Source of the DNA: a virus
IMG/VR virus record: IMGVR_UViG_3300042881_002388
Location: 1-45,182 of that record
Reading direction: 5' to 3' (one strand)
DNA length: 45,182 nucleotides
In this document: piece after piece, positions 24,401 to 33,100 of the stretch
Numbering within the stretch: the stretch's first letter is position 1
Layout: the number at the start of each line of letters is the position of its first letter
Position numbers and translations under genes: made by a program
The notes under the pieces: model-generated
What the model saw: the letters and a program-made list of their open reading frames with translations, nothing else
Database searches by the model: none
What the model was told of the DNA's origin: nothing

Positions 24401-27400
24401 CGACGCCCTGCTGCCCAAAAAGGAATCCGGTGCCAAGTACGGGTTCAACGGTCGCAACGTCGCGCGCGCGATGGTCGACCTCTGGCGCGTCGTCAAGAAC
24501 TCTGACCCTGACATCGCCCGCGGTGGCACGGCACCCAAAGCGCTGAACTTCAGCGGCAACCTGATCGGGTTCCGCGAGCGGGCCACCATCGACGTGTGGG
24601 CCGCGCGCATGCTGCAGCGCCTGGCTGGACGGCGGCGTATTCCCAGCGTGGCCGAGACGGGCGTATCGGGTGAAATGCGCGAGGACGCCTCGACTACACT
24701 GCAGTTCGGAATGGGCCAAGACGTGTTCTCCGAGTCCGTCAAGCGGATTCGCGCAGACAACGAGCTGAACACCGACCCGATCCTGGCAGAGATCAACGAC
24801 GACGACCTGCAGGCCGTCGTGTGGTTTATCGAGAAGGAACTCTGGACGGTCAACAACTGGACCAACGCGGCAGGCGAAGGCGGATCCTTTGAGCTTGAGG
24901 CCAATCTGACCGGCACCTCGCAGCAGGACCGGGTCAAGGAACTGCGCAGCATCATCGATGCCTCGCCGCCGACGTCCGACGTGATAGCAGCAGGGCAAGA
25001 CACCAGCGCAGCGCTTAAGGCGATTGAAGACCACGAGCGTGAGCACGCAGTCGAGATTGAGGAACTGCGCAAGCTGCAGACCGGCGAGATTCCTCCGTAC
25101 AAGGGATCGAAGACGCGCATGGGGGAGCTTGCCAAGATCGCACGCCCGCCGGTGGAGGCGACGCGCTTGCTTGGAAACGTGGATCGCGCCAAGGCGCGCC
25201 TAGAGGCGTTCAACGCCCGCAAGGCGGCTGCCAAGGCGGAACTGACCTCGCTTGAGCGCGAGGTTGATCGATTCGTCGGTGGTCTGTCGATCCAGATGTC
25301 GATGGACACCCAAGGCGTTGACTTTGTGCCGGCCGATGCGGACATGGCTCGGCTGGCCGACGCGATTCGCCAGGCTGTCTACGCGGCGGATGACGGCAAC
25401 ACGGTGCTCGGGTCGAAGGCGCTTTCCACCGAGGGGCGCTACGGCGGCGTGGAGCGATCGCTCGACCTGGAGGTCGTGGCGCGCGAGGGGTACGACGCAA
25501 ACACCCTCTGGCTGGAGATGCTGCGCCAGGCGCAGGAGGCCCGGCAGGACAGCACGTTCCTCTCGAGGGTGCTGCGCGCCAACGAGGACGTGGATCCCCT
25601 GCGGCACCGACCCGGTGTCGAGATCTACTTCCGCAGCGCGGCCGACGCCAAGAACCTCGATGTGGTGCTGGCGGACCTGGCCAAGGAAGGTGTCGAGTTC
25701 CTGACCGTCATCGTCGACGGTCGCCGCCTGGCCAGCACGATGGCCGGTGAAATGCCCGCCGCGGTCGGCGTGCGCCTGCAGTACGTGCCAGAGTTTGAGC
25801 AACGCTACGGAATGGACGACCTTAGCGGCTTGGACGATTTAGCACTTGCTGATAAAATCAGTGCCAGAGCGGAGGAGATGGACAAGCTCGCCGCGCGCGT
25901 GCTCACCTCGGTTGAGGGTGTGTCGTTTGCCGGTCAGTTCTGGTACGACACACAAGTGGCGTTCAGCGCCGAATATCAGGAGAAGATTGATGCCCTCACA
26001 ACTGGAAATGCTGAAGGCCAAACTGCCCAAGCTAGAGGCGGAATTTGGGCCGGCCAACCCGTACGTGCAGGGCTTGAAAATGCAGATCGCCAGCTACGAG
26101 AAACCTCCAGCGGAGAACCCGATGGAGACGTACTCGGTGGGAATGCGCCCGGCACCGAAGGGTCGAACCTCCTAGCCCAAGGCCCCCGCGGCACCTTCAA
26201 TCCCCAGACACTCCTGATCAGCCTGGGCGAGAGCGCGGATCTCTCGACCTTCCTGCACGAATCCGGGCACTTCTTCCTCGAGGTGATGGCAGACCTGGCA
26301 TCCCGCCCCGACGCACCCCAGCAGGTCGTCGATGACATGAACCGCGCGCTCGCGTGGTTCGGCGTGCCGGATCTTGCCACCTGGAACGCCTTCACGCTGG
26401 ACGAGAAGCGCGAGCACCACGAGAAGTGGGCAGAGGCCTTCGAGCAGTACCTGCTGGAAGGCAAAGCCCCCAGCACCGAGCTCCAGTCGCTCTTCCGGCA
26501 GTTCCGTGCCTGGCTGATGAACGTCTACCGCTCGCTCACCGACTTCATGGCAGGGCGCAACCTGCAAGTGAACGACGAGATCCGCCAGGTGTTCGGACGC
26601 ATGCTCGCCACCGACGAGCAGATCCAGCGCGCCGAGGAGCAGGCAGGCCTGCTGCCCGACTTCGATGCCACAAACGAAGCCATTGAGCGCCTGCAGGAGC
26701 GCAGCCTGCGCGCGCTGAAGTGGACGCTGAACGCACGCAGCAAATTCCTGAAGCTCTTCACGAAGGAAGCGCAGGATCTGCGCAAGGGCATTGCCGCCGA
26801 GGTGGTGGCCGAGGTGTCGCAGCGCCCGATCTACCGTGCGATGCGGTGGCTGCGCAAGGGCGAGATGACCAACGAGGCAGGCGAGGAGATCAAGGCCGAG
26901 AAGGGCTTCCGGTTTTCTACCGAAGCGCTTGCCGAGATGTACCCCGAGGGCATGCTGGCACGCCCCAACCTGGACGCCCTGAAAGGCATGACCGCCAAGG
27001 GCGGCCTGCACCCCGACATCGTCGCCGGCATGTTCGGGTTCCAGAGCGGTGACGAACTGGTGAAGGCGATCCTCGCCGCCGAGCCGATGAAAAGCGTGGT
27101 CGAAGGCATCGTCGATCAGCGCATGCTCGAGCGCCACGGCGATCTCGCCACGCCGGAAGCCCTGGAAGCCGCTGCCAACGAGGCTGTGCACAACGAGGCC
27201 CGCGCACGCGCACTGGCTGCGGAGCTGAAGAGCCAGAGCGAGGCGATGAACCCGCGCGCCAACACCGGGCGCAACGACGCGCGCGGACGTCCGATCACCG
27301 TGAACGCACTGCTCGCCGCGGCCAAGGAGTTCGGCAAGAACCTCGCTGCCCGTCGCACGCTGAAGAGCTTGAAGAAGTCGGTGTATTTGCACCGTGCCGC

Positions 27401-30050
27401 CGAGGCCCGCGCTGGCAAGGCCTGGCAGGAGGCGACCTCAAAGGGCGACAGCCGGGCGGCGATCCAGGCCAAGCGCGATCAGCTCCTGAACAACCAAGCG
27501 GTGCAGGCGCTGCTGGAGGCGCAGGCCGATGTGCGTGCCGCGATGGAGTTCTTCCGCAAGGTCACCAAGGGAAACAACGAGAAGGTCGTGAAGGCCGGGC
27601 GCGATCCTGACGTCGTGAACGCGATGCGGGCGATTCTCGCCGCCTACGGCGTGGCTCCGCGCCTGCAGAAGGGCGCACTGGACTATCTGGACGCCGTCCG
27701 CCAGAACGACCCGATCACCTACGCCGCGATCGCCCCGAGCGTAAACGCGGCGATGAACAACCCCATGCCGCTCGCCGAGCTGACGGTCGAGCAACTGCGC
27801 GGTCTGCAGGAAGAACTGCAGTCGATGTGGAACCTCGCCAAGCGCTCCCGCCAGTCCGAGATCGACGGTAAGCTCGTGGACCGCAAGCTACTTGAAGACG
27901 ACCTCGTCGCGCGCATGAACGATTTCGGCGTGCCCGACACGCTGCCGGGAGAACTCAGCGCGATCACAGACGCCGACGAGCGTGCGAGCAAGCTCCGATT
28001 CCTGGGCGCAGCGCTTCGCCGTGTTGAGTCGTGGGCCGAGCGGATGGACGGGGGCTTCGGTGGACCCTTCCTGCGTTACGTGTTCCAGCCGATCAAGGAA
28101 GCTGCCGACCGTTACCGCGCCGCGCGCCAGGTCTACCGCGAGAAGCTCACCGCTCTGGTGAAGGCGCTGCCTGCGATGCGCACCGGCCCGATCGCGGCGC
28201 CCGAGTTGAACTACACCTTCGGCGGTGCGAATGACTTCGCGGTGGCCGAGATCCTGCACGCGATCCTGCACACCGGCAACGACTCCAACAAGCGCAAGCT
28301 CCTGCTGGGCCGGGGTTGGGCGACCGAGAACCCCGACGGCACGCTCGACACCTCGCGCTGGGATGCGTTCATCCAGCGCATGGTGCAGGAAGGTAGCATC
28401 ACGCAGGAGCACTTCGACTTCGCGCAGGGCGTCTGGGATCTCTTGGAGGAAACCAAGCCGCTCGCGCAGAAGACGCACCGGGATGTGTTTGGTCGGTACT
28501 TCCTGGAAGTGACCGCCAATGCGTTCACGGATCCGTTCGGCGTCGAGCGCCGCGGGGGCTACGTGCCTGCGCAGACCGACACGCGCCTGGTCAAGGACAA
28601 CGAGGTGCGCCAGCTCGCCGAGCTGGAGAACGAGTCGATGTCCTACGCCTTTCCGGCGGCACCCTCGGGCTTTGCCAAAAACCGGGTCGAGTACAACCGC
28701 CCGCTGCTCCTTGACCTGCGCACGCTTGGCCAGCACTTGGACAAGGTGCTGCTGTTCTCGCACATGCAGGGCGCGGTGAACGACGTGCGCCGACTGCTGA
28801 CGGCGAAGTCGGTGTCCTCGACGCTCCAGCGCATCAACCCCAACATCTACTCTGGCATGTTGCTGCCGTGGCTGAACCGCTCCGCGCGCCAGGTGGTGGA
28901 GACCCCCATTGCGGGAGACCCTGGAGTGTCGCGTCTGGCCTCTGCGGCGCGCTCGCGCTCGGGCATGGCGTTAATGTTCGCGAACCTCTCCAACACCGTG
29001 CAGCAGATCACCGGCCCCTTTATCGCAGCGGTCAAGCTGAAAAAGCCCTCGCTCCTGATGAAGTCGGTGGCACGCTTCATCGCCAATCCTGCAGAGATCC
29101 GGCGCTCGGTGGCCGAGTCCTCGATCTACATGCGAGACCGCATGCTGAACGACGTCTCCGCCATGAACGACGCCGTGGACGAGATCATCTCCGACCAGAG
29201 CTACCTCGAGCTCGGGCAGGCCTGGACGCAGCGCCACGCCTACTTCCTGCAGTCGGCGTTCGACAACGTGATCTCCCCCGTGGTCTGGACTGCGGCCTAC
29301 AACGACGCCGAAGAGCAGGGCATGAGTCCCGCAAACGCCGTGCGCTACGCAGACGGCGTGGTGCGCCAGACCCAAGGATCGCTTCTGCCCGAAGACGTAA
29401 GCCGGTTTGAGACGGGGCCTGCGTTCGTGCGCACGTTCACGCAGTTCGTGAGCTACTTCAACATGCTCGCCAACACCAACGCGACCGCCGTGCTCCAGGT
29501 GGCGGACTCCGTGGGGCTGCGCAAGGGGGCAGGGCGCCTGTTCCACATCGCGCTCTTCGGCGTGCTGGCCAACATCTGGGTGGCTGAGCTGATCGCGCAA
29601 GCCTTCCGTGGCGGCCCGCCCGACGAGGACGACGACGGGTATCTGGATGACTGGCTGGCAGCGGTGTTCGGCTGGGGCACGGCAAGGGGCCTGATGGCGA
29701 TGGTGCCCGGCGTCGCCCAGATCGGGCAGCTCACGATCAACCGCTTCAACGACAACCCGGCGGATGACAGGTTCAGCCTGTCGCCCGCGGTGTCGATGCT
29801 CGAGAGCACCGTCTCGGCGCCGTTCTCGGTGTACGCAGCGATCGCCGACAACGGCAGCGCGCAGAAGGCGATCAAGGATTCCGCCAGTGCGCTCACGATG
29901 CTGACGGGGCTCCCGATCTACGCGGTGGCACGTCCTGTCAGCTACGCCGCCGGCGTGGCAGAAGGGCGCATCCAGCCCACCGGCCCGGCGGATGCTGCCC
30001 GAGGCCTGGTGACCGGCACGGCGAGCCCCGAGAGCAAGCGTCCCCAGTGA
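21480..30050 (+). CDS. Giant internal (polyvalent) virion protein, 2856 aa
   Basis: The largest gene of the window, overlapping its predecessor by ATGA. Proteins of this type combine the T7 gp16-like ejected core role with several enzymatic or effector domains. Visible parts: a helical N-terminus; an ADP-ribosyltransferase-like insert at about 585-720 (LHIADDV, AILRDGLRA, YVYLW, IPPEALRLWDG) ending in the linker FDPNDPNILRQS; charged regions with LPD-like character (about 730-1500); a zincin metallopeptidase motif HESGH at 1593-1597 with a third-ligand candidate in KWAEAFEQYLLEGKAPS; long helices; and a C-terminal part with hydrophobic stretches (LFHIALFGVLANIWVAELIA) ending near ESKRPQ. No lytic transglycosylase motif was recognised. 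The protein is probably packaged in the head and ejected into the host, where the domains act. Base composition falls around the insert, suggesting domain acquisition. Confidence 0.8.
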   Translation: MSFDPSTAEPLAASPTFDPTSAAPSDDALLRAQIRRAMGTDALRASQASQLAFATGLPPDVALRNFDQLKRESSVAETARALEVDPLIGDYFRYAPLFAAKAQKDASALVDVHGTIKAFKGPEPTFENIARGLAASMPQGLEMARRGMQGQMRDFLQWAGLVQPDPVEDADLARKIAQSQSASDFTRPNIESRTGRAIYGGVESTLRTLPGLAASIATRSPTPMLATMGVQTQAEAYGKYRTRGGAPLESFLGATGEGAVEVATELLPTKFLTDSLGKRGVGEFLAGLIAREVPTEQVATFLQDAIDTAVANPDKTWPEFFAERPGAAYDTLVSTLTQSLITGGAVATLNKIAGTADQMGQAEASARQLQNVFAAASMVQMRAHAPQDFASAMQDLAQREGATESIFMDAEVLAQSGIDIAQSFPSAAAQMEDALALNTVVELPLGEVLAAIPGTPLEELFLQNARTSENAWSLAEASQIAEQGQQFIEQEAERVLQQAQDQSAWQSEVDTVRDTIKAQLDQAGRFTSDANEAYARLQSAFFSTMASRTGMTPTQLYEQFSLKVGAQAGQGAVLNESAPEPTLNDFIDSGVDGQALHIADDVNAPAILRDGLRAASDGYVYLWANGLDADSERVMREARQTRNPDLGWDEAGAIPDAYFSVDLAALQDRLEPDPYTDGGMRVKGDIPPEALRLWDGQRFVPATGNSGAFDPNDPNILRQSAVQRLQMVAKRGVRQTANRVMISAEERAAIQSSSAATGVPVAEIEAAVTKTKLAHPVAQGWEPLTYSRTVVDDTTGDRKITHEYKTISYQFSTDADGKSLEPGTANYKRRVNAVARSMAEEVRTVFRRAGAGDANARNILAQAGWYKALRKRLRQEFGGLGDLFADLLGATSPNTPVRDNWFNAVDALRRASRGDFDNLIVQWEAYFDRVDALETDLRSWFNEQMAEGLSKKAVKDLPEYQEKLSALREARKFPDALLPKKESGAKYGFNGRNVARAMVDLWRVVKNSDPDIARGGTAPKALNFSGNLIGFRERATIDVWAARMLQRLAGRRRIPSVAETGVSGEMREDASTTLQFGMGQDVFSESVKRIRADNELNTDPILAEINDDDLQAVVWFIEKELWTVNNWTNAAGEGGSFELEANLTGTSQQDRVKELRSIIDASPPTSDVIAAGQDTSAALKAIEDHEREHAVEIEELRKLQTGEIPPYKGSKTRMGELAKIARPPVEATRLLGNVDRAKARLEAFNARKAAAKAELTSLEREVDRFVGGLSIQMSMDTQGVDFVPADADMARLADAIRQAVYAADDGNTVLGSKALSTEGRYGGVERSLDLEVVAREGYDANTLWLEMLRQAQEARQDSTFLSRVLRANEDVDPLRHRPGVEIYFRSAADAKNLDVVLADLAKEGVEFLTVIVDGRRLASTMAGEMPAAVGVRLQYVPEFEQRYGMDDLSGLDDLALADKISARAEEMDKLAARVLTSVEGVSFAGQFWYDTQVAFSAEYQEKIDALTTGNAEGQTAQARGGIWAGQPVRAGLENADRQLRETSSGEPDGDVLGGNAPGTEGSNLLAQGPRGTFNPQTLLISLGESADLSTFLHESGHFFLEVMADLASRPDAPQQVVDDMNRALAWFGVPDLATWNAFTLDEKREHHEKWAEAFEQYLLEGKAPSTELQSLFRQFRAWLMNVYRSLTDFMAGRNLQVNDEIRQVFGRMLATDEQIQRAEEQAGLLPDFDATNEAIERLQERSLRALKWTLNARSKFLKLFTKEAQDLRKGIAAEVVAEVSQRPIYRAMRWLRKGEMTNEAGEEIKAEKGFRFSTEALAEMYPEGMLARPNLDALKGMTAKGGLHPDIVAGMFGFQSGDELVKAILAAEPMKSVVEGIVDQRMLERHGDLATPEALEAAANEAVHNEARARALAAELKSQSEAMNPRANTGRNDARGRPITVNALLAAAKEFGKNLAARRTLKSLKKSVYLHRAAEARAGKAWQEATSKGDSRAAIQAKRDQLLNNQAVQALLEAQADVRAAMEFFRKVTKGNNEKVVKAGRDPDVVNAMRAILAAYGVAPRLQKGALDYLDAVRQNDPITYAAIAPSVNAAMNNPMPLAELTVEQLRGLQEELQSMWNLAKRSRQSEIDGKLVDRKLLEDDLVARMNDFGVPDTLPGELSAITDADERASKLRFLGAALRRVESWAERMDGGFGGPFLRYVFQPIKEAADRYRAARQVYREKLTALVKALPAMRTGPIAAPELNYTFGGANDFAVAEILHAILHTGNDSNKRKLLLGRGWATENPDGTLDTSRWDAFIQRMVQEGSITQEHFDFAQGVWDLLEETKPLAQKTHRDVFGRYFLEVTANAFTDPFGVERRGGYVPAQTDTRLVKDNEVRQLAELENESMSYAFPAAPSGFAKNRVEYNRPLLLDLRTLGQHLDKVLLFSHMQGAVNDVRRLLTAKSVSSTLQRINPNIYSGMLLPWLNRSARQVVETPIAGDPGVSRLASAARSRSGMALMFANLSNTVQQITGPFIAAVKLKKPSLLMKSVARFIANPAEIRRSVAESSIYMRDRMLNDVSAMNDAVDEIISDQSYLELGQAWTQRHAYFLQSAFDNVISPVVWTAAYNDAEEQGMSPANAVRYADGVVRQTQGSLLPEDVSRFETGPAFVRTFTQFVSYFNMLANTNATAVLQVADSVGLRKGAGRLFHIALFGVLANIWVAELIAQAFRGGPPDEDDDGYLDDWLAAVFGWGTARGLMAMVPGVAQIGQLTINRFNDNPADDRFSLSPAVSMLESTVSAPFSVYAAIADNGSAQKAIKDSASALTMLTGLPIYAVARPVSYAAGVAEGRIQPTGPADAARGLVTGTASPESKRPQ
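25990..26175 (+). CDS. Possible nested small gene inside the giant gene
   Basis: A 61-codon frame, offset by +1 from the giant gene, starts at ATG 25990 with AGGAG seven bases upstream (a full Shine-Dalgarno) and stops at 26175. The product MPSQLEMLKAKLPKLEAEFG, then PANPYVQGLKMQIASYE, looks like a compact two-helix protein with normal codon use. In contrast, the giant protein in this stretch (about residues 1504-1565) is Gly/Ala/Gln-rich and linker-like. Thus the small frame may be a real nested gene. It could also be an accident of sequence. Confidence 0.4.
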   Translation: MPSQLEMLKAKLPKLEAEFGPANPYVQGLKMQIASYEKPPAENPMETYSVGMRPAPKGRTS

Positions 30051-30078
30051 GCCGCGGTCGATAGCATCGCCCGCACCG

Positions 30079-30099
30079 ACGCCCCGCAAGGGGCGTTTC
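30079..30099 (+). terminator. Rightward rho-independent terminator
   Basis: ACGCCCC (30079-30085), loop GCAA, GGGGCGT (30090-30096), then TTTCT. It lies about 30 bases after the stop of the giant gene and before late promoter 5, so it separates the internal-protein unit from the fibre unit. The T-run is short, so efficiency may be moderate. Confidence 0.7.
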
Positions 30100-30131
30100 T
30101 CCACGAACTGATCGGCAATGCACATCGGCAA

Positions 30132-30164
30132 GTGTCCGTGACACACCCCCCTGCCGCCTACCAT
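30132..30164 (+). promoter_or_regulatory. Late promoter copy 5 (before tail fibre)
   Basis: GTGTCCGTGAC (30132-30142), 16 nt, then TACCAT (30159-30164). RNA would start near 30171, with AGGAG before the ATG at 30193. It follows the terminator at 30079-30099. Confidence 0.75.
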
Positions 30165-30192
30165 CTGCGTGGGTGGCAGGAGACCTCACCGG

Positions 30193-33090
30193 ATGACCAT
30201 TTCAAGCACGGCCCGGCGAGCAGGGCCTTTCCAGGGCAATGGGTCTGCGACCTCGTTTGCGTTCACCTTCAAGGTCTTCACCACCTCTGACATCGCGGTG
30301 ACCATCGCCGACAGCTCCGGCATCGAGACGGCGCTGGTGCTGGACACGCACTACACCGTCACGCTGAACGCGAACCAGGACACCTCGCCCGGCGGCAGCA
30401 TCACCTATCCCATCACGGGATCCCCGCTCCCTGCCGGCGCCAAGCTCACCGTCGTCGGTGATCTGGACTTCGACCAACCCCTCGACATCCCCGCGGGCGG
30501 CAACTTCTCGCCCATCGCGCTCGAGAACGAGCTCGACCGGATCGTGATGCAGATCCAGCAACTGGACGAGCGCGTCGATCGCTCAATCACGCTGCCCGTC
30601 AGCTCCGCAGCATCCCCGGTTCTGCCGGCCGCCGAGGCGGGCGAGGTGATCGGCTGGGACCAGACGGCATCCGCGCTGGTGAACTATTCGATCGACGAGC
30701 TGATCACCTCGGTCACGTTCGCCGACTGGACCTTCGACACCTTCACCGGCGACGGACTGACGACAGCGTTTGCACTGGGCTCAAACCCCGGCAGCCTCGG
30801 CAACGTGGACGTCACCGTCGACGGGCTCTCAATGGTGCCGGGGGTGGACTTCAGTCTGTCTGGTAGCACCATCGCCTTCACGGCAGCGCCCGGCGTCGGC
30901 GATGAGATCCTGGTGCGCTACGGCGAGAGCGCCGTGCAGGGCGGGCTCACGGTCACCACAGAGCGCCAGCTCGCCACCGCATCCCAGACCGTGTTCACAC
31001 TGGCGAACACCTACACGCCAGGCGGCAACAACGTCTCGATCTATGTGAACGGCGTGCGCTTGAGCCCCGGCGTGGACTTCGCCGAGACGAGCGCGAACGT
31101 GGTGACGATGACCGCAGGCCTCGCGCTGAACGACGAGGTGCTGTTCGTGGTCGGGGGCCAGGTCGCTCAGGCCGTGGGCTCCGGCAACGTGGGCTGGACG
31201 CAAGCCGGTAGCGGAGCGGTCGCGCGCACCGTGCAGGACAAACTCCGCGAGCGCCTGAGCGTCCGGGACTTCGGCGCACTGGGCGATGACGTCACCGACG
31301 ATCTCGCCGCCTTCAATCTCGCCACCGCGGCGCTGCTGCCGTGGCAGACGCTCTACATCCCGCCCGGCCAGTACCGGCTCTCCAACACCTGGATCATCCA
31401 GAACCGCTACCGCCACCGCATCCTCTGCGAGGGCGTGCTGAAACCCCACGGGAGCTTCAGCGACTACCTGGTGAAGTTCAGCAACAGCACGGGCGACCCG
31501 CTCGTGCCCTCAATGGGCCAGCACGGCTACGTGCAGACGCTCTGGCTCGATTGCGAGTGGAAGTGCCGCGGGGTCTACATCGAAAAGAGCTACGAGTCGA
31601 CCTTCGAGCACCTGGTGATCTGGCGACCCTACGGGCACGGGCTGAAGACCCCGATGCTCCAGGAGGTCACGTTCCTGCAGCCTGCCATCATCTCCGGCAA
31701 GGCGCGCGTGGACGCAACCATCGCGGCAGCAAGCGTCTGGAGCTCGGTCACCACGTACACGGTAGGGCAGGTGGTGAAGGGGGACTACCCGACCTACGCC
31801 GCCGGCACCACCTACACCAAAGACCAGGCGGTGCTCTCGGCGGGCTTCGCCTACCGCTCGCTGATCAACTCCAACCTCGGCAACACGCCGGCTACCAACG
31901 CGGACAAGTGGGAGCGGATCCCGATCGAGTATTTTACCGCTACCGCGCTGGCGTCGAACCTGAACAAAAACCCTCACGACGCGAGCACCGACTACACGAC
32001 GCGCTCGAGCACGGCGGGCAACAAGTTCTGGACCCCGACCTACGCCGACGAGGCCGCCTGGGAGATGACGGGCGAGGGTGCGACGATCGACAACGCGAAG
32101 GTGTGGAACTTCATCTCGCGGGCGAACGCGCACGACATCACCATGCGCGTGGACGCGAAGGAAACGTCGCTCTCGGTGCTGAAGCTGGAGCTCTTCGCCT
32201 GCCAGTTTCACTCGATCACCACCGCCTACATGAACGCCTTCAACTTGGACCCAGCCTACACCGCTGCCTACGGGGGCACGATCACCGCGCCCACCTGCCC
32301 GGCGCTGCTCTGGCTCGCTGACTCCTCGAACACGAAAGTCTTCGGCGGGCAGTTCCAGTCGGGGAACCTGGACTGGTGCAAGGGCCTCCTGGTCGGCGGT
32401 CGCAACATCGGCATGTCCAACCCCCGCACGATGCTGATCGGCACCCACTTCGAGGGCACTGCGGGCGGATCGAACCAGACTGGCATCAGCGTGCAGCGCT
32501 CCACGGAGAGCTTCGGCAGCGCCTGGTACCAGGAAGGCATCTCGAACGTCATGCCGGGCACCAACTGCGTCGAGAAGTGGGATCTGAACGGCGAGACCAT
32601 CCGCGAGCTCTTCGGTGTCGCCACGCTGACAGCCGGCAACGCCTCGGTCGTGGTGACGTTCCCGCAGCCGATGATGGCCATCCCCGATCTGACGCTCACG
32701 GTCTCCGGCGGCGTTAACTCGCGCCTGAAGGGCTTGTCCCTGAAGACCGAATCGGAGAGCACCACGGGGTTCACGATCAAGGTCTCGGGGCTGTGGCACG
32801 GCCCTGTCCAGACCAAGGCCTTTACCGCAGCCGGCGGCGTCAACCAGGACTCCACCTACACCCACAGCACCGGCGTGACTGCGGCGGGCTACATGATCCT
32901 TTCCCAGTCGGCGGATGTGGGTACGGGGTTCCGCACCTTCGCGCAAACAAACAGCACCACCGCGATCACCGTGCGCGCTCCGGCTGCGCCTGCCGCCGAC
33001 AGCACCTGCAAGTGGGCTGCGGTCTGGGAGGACGCAGCGCCCTTTGATCTGAGCATTGAGTGGCACGCCGTCGTGCCCGGCGAAATTTGA
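30193..33090 (+). CDS. Tail fibre/tailspike 1 with pectate-lyase domain
   Basis: A 965-aa adhesin. ATG 30193 was chosen, after AGGAG, over a GTG 24 bases earlier. Residues 1-130 are the virion-attachment domain of this phage group: RRAGPFQGNGSATSFAFTF, and an end with NELDRIVMQIQQLDERVDRS (coiled coil). Two about 65-residue beta repeats follow (GDGLTTAFALGSNPGSLGNV; SQTVFTLANTYTPGGNNVS). From about 345 begins a right-handed beta-helix: LSVRDFGALGDDVTDDLAAF, then LYIPPGQYRL, the entry motif of pectate-lyase-3-type tailspikes that degrade surface polysaccharides. The C-terminal 200 residues form a beta-rich binding or trimerisation unit (KVSGLWHGPVQTKAFTAAGG). As the only spike with the long attachment domain, it probably docks directly to the tail. 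Confidence 0.85.
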   Translation: MTISSTARRAGPFQGNGSATSFAFTFKVFTTSDIAVTIADSSGIETALVLDTHYTVTLNANQDTSPGGSITYPITGSPLPAGAKLTVVGDLDFDQPLDIPAGGNFSPIALENELDRIVMQIQQLDERVDRSITLPVSSAASPVLPAAEAGEVIGWDQTASALVNYSIDELITSVTFADWTFDTFTGDGLTTAFALGSNPGSLGNVDVTVDGLSMVPGVDFSLSGSTIAFTAAPGVGDEILVRYGESAVQGGLTVTTERQLATASQTVFTLANTYTPGGNNVSIYVNGVRLSPGVDFAETSANVVTMTAGLALNDEVLFVVGGQVAQAVGSGNVGWTQAGSGAVARTVQDKLRERLSVRDFGALGDDVTDDLAAFNLATAALLPWQTLYIPPGQYRLSNTWIIQNRYRHRILCEGVLKPHGSFSDYLVKFSNSTGDPLVPSMGQHGYVQTLWLDCEWKCRGVYIEKSYESTFEHLVIWRPYGHGLKTPMLQEVTFLQPAIISGKARVDATIAAASVWSSVTTYTVGQVVKGDYPTYAAGTTYTKDQAVLSAGFAYRSLINSNLGNTPATNADKWERIPIEYFTATALASNLNKNPHDASTDYTTRSSTAGNKFWTPTYADEAAWEMTGEGATIDNAKVWNFISRANAHDITMRVDAKETSLSVLKLELFACQFHSITTAYMNAFNLDPAYTAAYGGTITAPTCPALLWLADSSNTKVFGGQFQSGNLDWCKGLLVGGRNIGMSNPRTMLIGTHFEGTAGGSNQTGISVQRSTESFGSAWYQEGISNVMPGTNCVEKWDLNGETIRELFGVATLTAGNASVVVTFPQPMMAIPDLTLTVSGGVNSRLKGLSLKTESESTTGFTIKVSGLWHGPVQTKAFTAAGGVNQDSTYTHSTGVTAAGYMILSQSADVGTGFRTFAQTNSTTAITVRAPAAPAADSTCKWAAVWEDAAPFDLSIEWHAVVPGEI

Positions 33091-33100
33091 GGACTGAGCA

